DNA of 18,756 nucleotides from QYQD01 sp040754095. Its GTDB lineage: Bacteria > Desulfobacterota > QYQD01. Positions 13,878 to 18,756 of this stretch are shown one piece after another. Every line of letters begins with the position of its first letter. The first letter of the stretch is position 1. The notes under the pieces are model-generated. The model saw nothing but the letters and a program-made list of their open reading frames with translations. It was not told the origin of the DNA and did no database searches. Location: contig JBFMFO010000036.1 of assembly GCA_040754095.1 (NCBI GenBank), forward strand, positions 1 to 18,756, written 5' to 3'. The position numbers and the translations under genes are program-made.

Positions 13878-14290
13878 GATAATTCACTCCTTGATACAAC
13901 CTGTGTAGGCAGAGGCAATTTATATGCAGCCAGTCTTAGGGCTTCCATAGCCACTGTCTTGCTGACTCCCTCCATCTCATAGAGAATGCGCCCCGGTTTA
14001 ATCACGGCCACCCATCCCTCCGGGGCCCCTTTCCCCTTACCCATACGTGTCTCAGCGGGCTTTTTAGTAACCGGCTTATCAGGGAATATCCTTATCCACA
14101 CCTTGCCGCCGCGCTTAACATGCCGGGTGATAGCGATTCGCGCCGCCTCGATCTGTTGAGAAGTCAGCCGGCCGCAAGTTAGCGCCTGAAGCCCATAATC
14201 ACCAAAAGCCAGAGCGCTCCCTCTATAGGCTGCCCCCCTCATACGCCCTTTCTGCTGTTTGCGATATTTAACTTTTTTGGGACTAAGCAT
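13874..14290 (-). CDS. rplP: Large ribosomal subunit protein uL16
   Basis: L16 helps to position the A-site tRNA and to assemble the peptidyl transferase centre. The 138-residue protein begins MLSPKKVKYRKQQKGRMRGA and has FGDYGLQALTCGRLTSQQIE, RIFPDKPVTKKPAETRMGKG and GAPEGWVAVIKPGRILYE, all highly conserved. It overlaps rpmC by four bases at its end. Confidence 0.98.
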   Translation of the reverse strand: MLSPKKVKYRKQQKGRMRGAAYRGSALAFGDYGLQALTCGRLTSQQIEAARIAITRHVKRGGKVWIRIFPDKPVTKKPAETRMGKGKGAPEGWVAVIKPGRILYEMEGVSKTVAMEALRLAAYKLPLPTQVVSRSELS

Positions 14291-14315
14291 ATTGTTCCTC
14301 TTAGGTTAAATCTTC

Positions 14316-14957
14316 TTATGCAGTGCCCGCTTCCGGAAACACTTCGCCTTTGAACATCCACACCTTGACCCCGATGATCCCGTATGTGGTCTTGGCTTCA
14401 GCAAAACCATAATCTATATCGGCGCGCAGGGTGTGCAGCGGCACCCGCCCTTCCCGGTACCACTCCCGCCTGGCCATCTCCGCGCCGCCAAGCCGACCGG
14501 CGCAAGCTATCCGTACGCCCTTAGCGCCAAGCCTTAGGGACGTAAAAACCGCCTTTTTCATGGCCCGGCGAAACGAAACCCGCCGCTCCAATTGCAAAGC
14601 CACACTTTCTGCTACCAGTTGAGCATCCAGTTCCGGTTTCCGCACCTCGTGAATATCTAAAATAACCGGCCGCTTAATCTGCTTCTCTATCTCCTGTTTA
14701 AGCTTCTCTATCTCTGCGCCCTTTTTACCGATGACTATGCTGGGCCGGGCGGTATGAACCTTCACCTTTAGCTTATCAGCGGCCCGCTCGATTAAAAGCC
14801 TGGAAATCCCGGCATGATAAAGCTTTTTCTTTATGAAGTCCCGAATCTTTCTGTCTTCATAAACAAAGGCTGAAAAATCTTTTTTAGCAAACCATCGTGA
14901 ATCCCAGGTTCTTATATAACCAAGCCTAAAACTAATCGGATTTACCTTCTGCCCCAA
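14316..14957 (-). CDS. rpsC: Small ribosomal subunit protein uS3
   Basis: S3 forms the mRNA entry site with S4 and S5 and has helicase activity. The 213-residue product begins MGQKVNPISFRLGYIRTWDS and has a KH domain with RPSIVIGKKGAEIEKLKQEI. The C-terminal domain shows VSFRRAMKKAV, GRLGGAEMARREWYREGRVP and YGIIGVKVWMFKGE. Start is TTG 14955-14957 behind AGGAGG, fixed by the conserved N-terminus. Confidence 0.97.
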   Translation of the reverse strand: MGQKVNPISFRLGYIRTWDSRWFAKKDFSAFVYEDRKIRDFIKKKLYHAGISRLLIERAADKLKVKVHTARPSIVIGKKGAEIEKLKQEIEKQIKRPVILDIHEVRKPELDAQLVAESVALQLERRVSFRRAMKKAVFTSLRLGAKGVRIACAGRLGGAEMARREWYREGRVPLHTLRADIDYGFAEAKTTYGIIGVKVWMFKGEVFPEAGTA

Positions 14958-14978
14958 GTTATCCTCCTGCCTTATCTC

Positions 14979-15311
14979 CTAATTTTCATCCAGAACTACG
15001 GTTATATGACTCGTACGTTTGATTATGCGATTAGCCTTCCCCATGGACCTGGCCCGCCAACGTTTTAGTCTGGGGCCTTCATCTACAAATATATTCTTAA
15101 TGTAAAGTGTATCCACGTCTATTTTAGGATTCTGTGCGGCATTCGCCAAGGCCGAATAGATAACCTTACTAACCAGCCGCGCCGCCTTTTTCGGTACAAA
15201 CTTCAAGAGATTCAAGGCCTCATTTACCTTCTTACCGCTTACCGGTCTGGTCACCGTTCTGGCCTTCATTGCAGAAATGCGCACATACCTTGCTACTGCT
15301 TTAGACTCCAT
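14979..15311 (-). CDS. rplV: Large ribosomal subunit protein uL22
   Basis: L22 has a beta-hairpin that lines the polypeptide exit tunnel beside the macrolide site. The 110-residue product contains ARYVRISAMKARTVTRPVSG, the core KAARLVSKVIYSALANAAQN, and the hairpin region IFVDEGPRLKRWRARSMGKA. Length is normal. ATG at 15309-15311; gaps are 82 bases to rpsS and 21 to rpsC. Confidence 0.97.
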   Translation of the reverse strand: MESKAVARYVRISAMKARTVTRPVSGKKVNEALNLLKFVPKKAARLVSKVIYSALANAAQNPKIDVDTLYIKNIFVDEGPRLKRWRARSMGKANRIIKRTSHITVVLDEN

Positions 15312-15393
15312 AGTTCCTTACACTCCCCAGTCCAAAATCACCTGCCTGCGTATATGACCTATCCGTTAAATCTATAAAAACAATCTCTAAAGA

Positions 15394-15681
15394 CTACTTC
15401 TTCCCCTTAACCTTGGTCTTACGATCGCCAGAATGGGCATGAAAAGTACGCGTGGGCGAAAATTCCCCGAGTTTGTGGCCTACCATATTCTCAGAGACAA
15501 AAACCGGTATAAACTTCTTACCATTGTGCACTGCAAATGTAAGACCGACCATCTCCGGTATGATAGTTGACCGCCGCGACCAGGTCTTAACGACCTTTTT
15601 CCCTTGAGATTGACGGGCCTCATCCAACTTCTTCATTAAATGTCCGTCTATAAAAGGACCTTTCTTAACTGATCTTGCCAC
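15394..15681 (-). CDS. rpsS: Small ribosomal subunit protein uS19
   Basis: S19 pairs with S13 in the 30S head. The 95-residue protein has the signature MARSVKKGPFIDGHLMKKLD, WSRRSTIIPEMVGLTFAVHN and NMVGHKLGEFSPTRTFHAHS. The start appears to be GTG 15679-15681, fixed by the conserved N-terminus and preceded by a G-rich site. It lies between rplB and rplV. Confidence 0.97.
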   Translation of the reverse strand: MARSVKKGPFIDGHLMKKLDEARQSQGKKVVKTWSRRSTIIPEMVGLTFAVHNGKKFIPVFVSENMVGHKLGEFSPTRTFHAHSGDRKTKVKGKK

Positions 15682-15754
15682 CCTGCTCCCCCCTCGAAAT
15701 TACATGACCATCAAACTCATGCCTGAACCACGTATTATATGGATTGAATAATAC

Positions 15755-16576
15755 CTAGGGACGCCTTTTAATGATAAGTTTATCACTGCTCTTTCGCCGG
15801 CGGGTCTTATAACCCTTGGTAGGATAGCCCCATGGCGTACAGGGATGCCTGCCCCCGGAAGACTTTCCTTCGCCCCCACCCATAGGATGGTCGACCGGAT
15901 TCATAGCCACACCACGGACATGGGGTCTTTTTCCCATCCATCTCGCACGTCCGGCCTTACCCAAAGAGACGCTTTCATGTTCCAGATTACCGACTTGACC
16001 CACCGTGGCCATACAGGCCACATGAACCTGCCGCACCTCACCCGAAGGCAACTTAATCTGACTATAGTTACCCTCTTTAGCCATGAGCTGACCATAGGAT
16101 CCGGCGCTCCGTATAATCTGCCCACCCCTACCAGGCCGTAGTTCCAGGTTATGCACCAGTGTACCCATGGGCATCTTACCAACAGGCAGGGCATTGCCTG
16201 GCTTAATGTCCGCATTTTCGCCGGACACCACCGTATCCCCTACCGCCAGGCCAACTGGAGCTAAAATATAGCGTTTTTCTCCATCTGCGTAATGGAGGAG
16301 GGCAATGCGCGCCGAACGGTTAGGGTCGTACTCAATGCTCGCCACCCTTGCTGAAACATCACGCTTATCACGTTTGAAATCAATCAATCTATATTTTCTC
16401 TTATGTCCCCCGCCTTTGTGTCGCGCCGTCATCCGGCCCACATTATTTCGGCCGCCGCTCTTATTTATAGGAACCAGGAGGCTATTTTCCGGCTCAACCG
16501 CCGATAGACCCTCGCCCACAATAGCGGTTTGCGTCCTTCTACCCGGTGACGTAGGTTTATAACTCTTGATTGGCAT
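15755..16576 (-). CDS. rplB: Large ribosomal subunit protein uL2
   Basis: L2 is essential for subunit joining and for the peptidyl transferase centre. The 273-residue product begins MPIKSYKPTSPGRRTQTAIV, has the OB/SH3 region GHKRKYRLIDFKRDKRDVSA, and ends with the conserved HPMGGGEGKSSGGRHPCTPW containing the functionally important histidine. I chose ATG 16574-16576 because GAGGG lies six bases upstream; an ATG two codons earlier abuts that site. Confidence 0.98.
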   Translation of the reverse strand: MPIKSYKPTSPGRRTQTAIVGEGLSAVEPENSLLVPINKSGGRNNVGRMTARHKGGGHKRKYRLIDFKRDKRDVSARVASIEYDPNRSARIALLHYADGEKRYILAPVGLAVGDTVVSGENADIKPGNALPVGKMPMGTLVHNLELRPGRGGQIIRSAGSYGQLMAKEGNYSQIKLPSGEVRQVHVACMATVGQVGNLEHESVSLGKAGRARWMGKRPHVRGVAMNPVDHPMGGGEGKSSGGRHPCTPWGYPTKGYKTRRRKSSDKLIIKRRP

Positions 16577-16602
16577 ACCCATCCCTCATACTAAAACTCT
16601 AT

Positions 16603-16893
16603 CTAAACGCCTTCGAAAAATTCTATACGTTCTCCAGGCCTTAAAGTCACAATGGCCTTTTTCCAGTCGGAACTATATCCCGCATTACGGCCAACCCGTC
16701 TCTGTTTGCCGGGGTTAACCTGGGTCCGTACAGCTGCCACCTTAGCCTTAAAAATACGCTCAACGGCCTCTTTTATCTCTATTTTATTAGCTTGCCGGTC
16801 CACCACAAAACAAACCTGATTGGCATTTTCTTTCTGCCAGGTGCTTTTCTCCGTGAGGCATGGGCCTTTTATTATTTGATATATATCCTTCAT
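16603..16893 (-). CDS. rplW: Large ribosomal subunit protein uL23
   Basis: L23 is the tunnel-exit docking site for trigger factor and SRP. The 96-residue product begins MKDIYQIIKGPCLTEKSTWQ and has VCFVVDRQANKIEIKEAVER, FKAKVAAVRTQVNPGKQRR and the terminal VTLRPGERIEFFEG. The start ATG 16891-16893 overlaps the rplD stop as ATGA, so translation is coupled. A longer frame upstream is rejected because it lacks family similarity. Confidence 0.97.
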   Translation of the reverse strand: MKDIYQIIKGPCLTEKSTWQKENANQVCFVVDRQANKIEIKEAVERIFKAKVAAVRTQVNPGKQRRVGRNAGYSSDWKKAIVTLRPGERIEFFEGV

Positions 16894-17513
16894 GACAAGA
16901 GAAACTCCTCGATCTTTGGGATACAATCCCTGTGCAAAATCAGATTATTATGTATCAAGATATCATGCACATTAATATCCGTGTACGGCAAGACATCTAC
17001 ATAAGGTATATTGTGGGCTGATTTTCCCAGGTTTTCCTGTCGCTCGTTCATTACAATCAAGACATTTTCTACACCGAGATTATTTATAGCCTGGACAAAT
17101 TTCTTTGTCTTGATCTCATTTAAAACAAAATCATCCACAATCAACATCTGGCTATCTCTCAGCTTGGCGCTTAAGGCCATACGTAGCGCCAATTTTCTGA
17201 CCTTGCGCGGCACCTTATAGCTATAGTCACGTGGGATTGGGCCAAAAACCGTTCCTCCGCGTCTCCACACAGGCGAGGTATTACTGCCACTCCGAGCCCG
17301 GCCCGTGCCCTTCTGACGCCAAGGCTTGCTCCCACCACCGCTGACCTCACTCCGGCCTTTAGTTGAAGCTGTACCTGCACGCCGCTTGGCCTGTTGCATA
17401 ATCACAACCTCATGCAGCACATCTTCTCGAACCGGAACACTAAAGACATCATCGCTCAGAGTAATCTCTGAAACTTTCTCTTTTTGCATGTTATAGACAT
17501 CTAGGACTGGCAT
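16890..17513 (-). CDS. rplD: Large ribosomal subunit protein uL4
   Basis: L4 reaches into the exit tunnel and in E. coli represses the S10 operon. The 207-residue product begins MPVLDVYNMQKEKVSEITLS. It has the conserved tunnel loop KPWRQKGTGRARSGSNTSPV and GGTVFGPIPRDYSYKVPRKV. The start ATG 17511-17513 follows GAGG at a normal distance; an upstream TTG would begin inside the ribosome site. It ends in an ATGA overlap with rplW. Confidence 0.97.
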   Translation of the reverse strand: MPVLDVYNMQKEKVSEITLSDDVFSVPVREDVLHEVVIMQQAKRRAGTASTKGRSEVSGGGSKPWRQKGTGRARSGSNTSPVWRRGGTVFGPIPRDYSYKVPRKVRKLALRMALSAKLRDSQMLIVDDFVLNEIKTKKFVQAINNLGVENVLIVMNERQENLGKSAHNIPYVDVLPYTDINVHDILIHNNLILHRDCIPKIEEFLLS

Positions 17514-17543
17514 TATAACATCCCTCAATAAGCCATACTTATC

Positions 17544-18173
17544 TTAAAAGCACTTATGTATCAACAGCAGGCCATTTTTGCTTCCTGGCACAGACCCCTT
17601 GAGCACCAGCACATTTTCATCCGGCCGCACATCTAAAATAGTCAGGTTTTTTACTGTAACCCGGCTATTACCCATGTGGCCGGGCATCCCCTTCCCCTTA
17701 ATTACGCGCGACGGGAAAGAACTGGCTCCGATAGAACCCACGACGCGGTGGGACATGGAGCCATGCGTATCCTTGCCTCCGTGGAAGCCATGCCGCTTTA
17801 TAACGCCGGCAAAACCGCGCCCCTTACTAATCCCCGCCACATCTATTTTTTCGCCGACCTCAAAGTTTTCTACTGTGACCTCCTGTCCTAATTCATAGGA
17901 CTCAAGTTCCTCGTCATCAATAGAAAACTCACGCAAGTAACGGTAACATCCCTTGCCTGCTTTTTTAAAATGGCCGGCCTCCGGTTTAGTCACACGACTT
18001 TCCTTTTGAGGCGTAAAACCCAACTGGACGGCATTGTAGCCATCCTTCTCCCTGGTTTTCTTCTGGATAATAGTACAAGGCCCTGCCTCTACCACCGTTA
18101 CCGGAATGGAATGTCCCTCTTCCGAAAAAATACGGGCCGTTCCCAGCTTACGCGCTAGCATTCCCCTGATCAT
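17544..18173 (-). CDS. rplC: Large ribosomal subunit protein uL3
   Basis: L3 is one of the first 50S assembly proteins, with a loop near the peptidyl transferase centre. The 209-residue product shows EAGPCTIIQKKTREKDGYNA, the loop GFAGVIKRHGFHGGKDTHGS and RVIKGKGMPGHMGNSRVTVK. The N-terminus MIRGMLARKLGTARIF differs from the usual GKKxGMTxxF form. ATG 18171-18173 has AGGA seven bases upstream. It follows rpsJ by 41 bases. Confidence 0.97.
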   Translation of the reverse strand: MIRGMLARKLGTARIFSEEGHSIPVTVVEAGPCTIIQKKTREKDGYNAVQLGFTPQKESRVTKPEAGHFKKAGKGCYRYLREFSIDDEELESYELGQEVTVENFEVGEKIDVAGISKGRGFAGVIKRHGFHGGKDTHGSMSHRVVGSIGASSFPSRVIKGKGMPGHMGNSRVTVKNLTILDVRPDENVLVLKGSVPGSKNGLLLIHKCF

Positions 18174-18214
18174 CGCTTCATCCTATAACCTTCAGATTTT
18201 AAACGAAAAATCTT

Positions 18215-18526
18215 CTAGAGTTTTATCTCGACATCGACCCCGGCCGAAAGTTCCAGTTTCATAAGGGCGTCGATGGTCTGTTGCGTCGGCTCCAAAATAT
18301 CCAGAAGCCTTTTATGTGTCCGAATTTCGAACTGCTCTCTGGACTTTTTATCCACATGGGGAGATCGCAATACACAGTACTTGTTAATCACCGTAGGCAG
18401 AGGAATAGGCCCCGCTACTTTACCCCCGGCACGCCTCACTGTTTCTACAATCTCAGCCGTAGACTGATCCAATAGGTTATGATCATAACCCTTCAAACGG
18501 ATACGAATTTTATGGTTTTGAATCAT
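18215..18526 (-). CDS. rpsJ: Small ribosomal subunit protein uS10
   Basis: S10 is a 30S head protein that, with NusB, also acts in transcription antitermination, binding NusG/NusE complexes. The 103-residue product has IRIRLKGYDHNLLDQSTAEI, AGPIPLPTVINKYCVLRSPH, SREQFEIRTHKRLLDI and LSAGVDVEIKL. ATG at 18524-18526 after GGAAAG. It begins 33 bases after tuf, with no obvious terminator or promoter between, so read-through from the str operon is likely. Confidence 0.98.
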   Translation of the reverse strand: MIQNHKIRIRLKGYDHNLLDQSTAEIVETVRRAGGKVAGPIPLPTVINKYCVLRSPHVDKKSREQFEIRTHKRLLDILEPTQQTIDALMKLELSAGVDVEIKL

Positions 18527-18559
18527 ATTTCTTTCCCATCCTGATGCCAGGAAATTATT

Positions 18560-18756
18560 TTATTCTATTATTTCGCTGATGACGCCTGCCCCAACGGTGC
18601 GTCCGCCCTCTCTAATGGCAAACCTGAGTTCCTTCTCCATCGCTATCGGTGTAATTAAATCCACCTCCATCGATACATTGTCCCCAGGCATAACCATCTC
18701 CACTCCATCCGGCAGCTTCACTATCCCGGTAACATCCGTCGTCCGAAAATAAAACT
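18560..18756 (-). CDS. tuf: Translation elongation factor Tu (C-terminal part, cut by the window edge)
   Basis: Sixty-four residues plus a stop are visible. They read FYFRTTDVTGIVKLPDGVEM, then VMPGDNVSMEVDLITPIAME, and end with RFAIREGGRTVGAGVISEII. This is the third beta-barrel domain of EF-Tu, which carries aminoacyl-tRNA to the ribosome. The frame runs off the right edge, so the GTPase domain lies outside. Its place before rpsJ indicates that the str and S10 operons are adjacent. Confidence 0.95.
   Translation of the reverse strand, partial: FYFRTTDVTGIVKLPDGVEMVMPGDNVSMEVDLITPIAMEKELRFAIREGGRTVGAGVISEIIE

Noticed and set aside
1..18756. CRISPR array, tRNA or rRNA genes, phage genes or defence cassette
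   Set aside because: No regularly spaced repeat-spacer units, no tRNA-like cloverleafs and no conserved rRNA segments were seen. The single DUF4143 ATPase alone does not make a defence system.

Overview
The window is a bacterial ribosomal-protein supercluster, all on the minus strand. It reads from right to left as the merged S10, spc and alpha operons: tuf (3' end only) - rpsJ - rplC - rplD - rplW - rplB - rpsS - rplV - rpsC - rplP - rpmC - rpsQ - rplN - rplX - rplE - rpsZ - rpsH - [about 370-bp insertion] - rplF - rplR - rpsE - rpmD - rplO - secY - adk - map - infA - rpmJ - rpsM - rpsK - rpsD - rpoA - rplQ, then a strong intrinsic terminator (2488-2523). All ribosomal genes are intact. They encode most of the small- and large-subunit proteins assembled early, the SecY channel, adenylate kinase, Met aminopeptidase, IF-1 and the RNA polymerase alpha subunit.

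Organism: adk-map-infA placed between secY and rpmJ, tuf just upstream of rpsJ, and the protein sequences themselves suggest an uncultured Gram-negative anaerobe, most likely Desulfobacterota ('Deltaproteobacteria'). This is an impression from sequence style, not a computed placement. S4, S14, L24, L36 and Adk all keep their zinc cysteines. Six genes appear to use TTG starts (rpsC, rpsZ, rpsE, map, rpsM, rpsD) and two use GTG (rpsS, secY).

Beyond the terminator (2236-2690), the DNA is rich in hairpins and degenerate dispersed repeats. It is followed by a monocistronic AAA+/DUF4143 ATPase gene (916-2235, minus). That gene has a good sigma-70-type promoter, and a perfect 12-bp inverted repeat lies over both its -10 box and its Shine-Dalgarno site.

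The left end (1-915) has no intact gene and looks like a graveyard of mobile DNA. It holds a triple TGGCCTA repeat like an IS21-type end, a possible transposase relic, and a recognisable C-terminal fragment of a REP-associated (Y1) transposase.

The most unusual structure is the insertion between rpsH and rplF (11095-11408). It is bounded by imperfect 39-bp inverted repeats and carries GC-rich hairpins, so it looks like a MITE- or REP-like element inside a usually compact essential operon. I see no convincing new defence, metabolic or RNA system. The notable items are this element, the ATPase operator and the relics.
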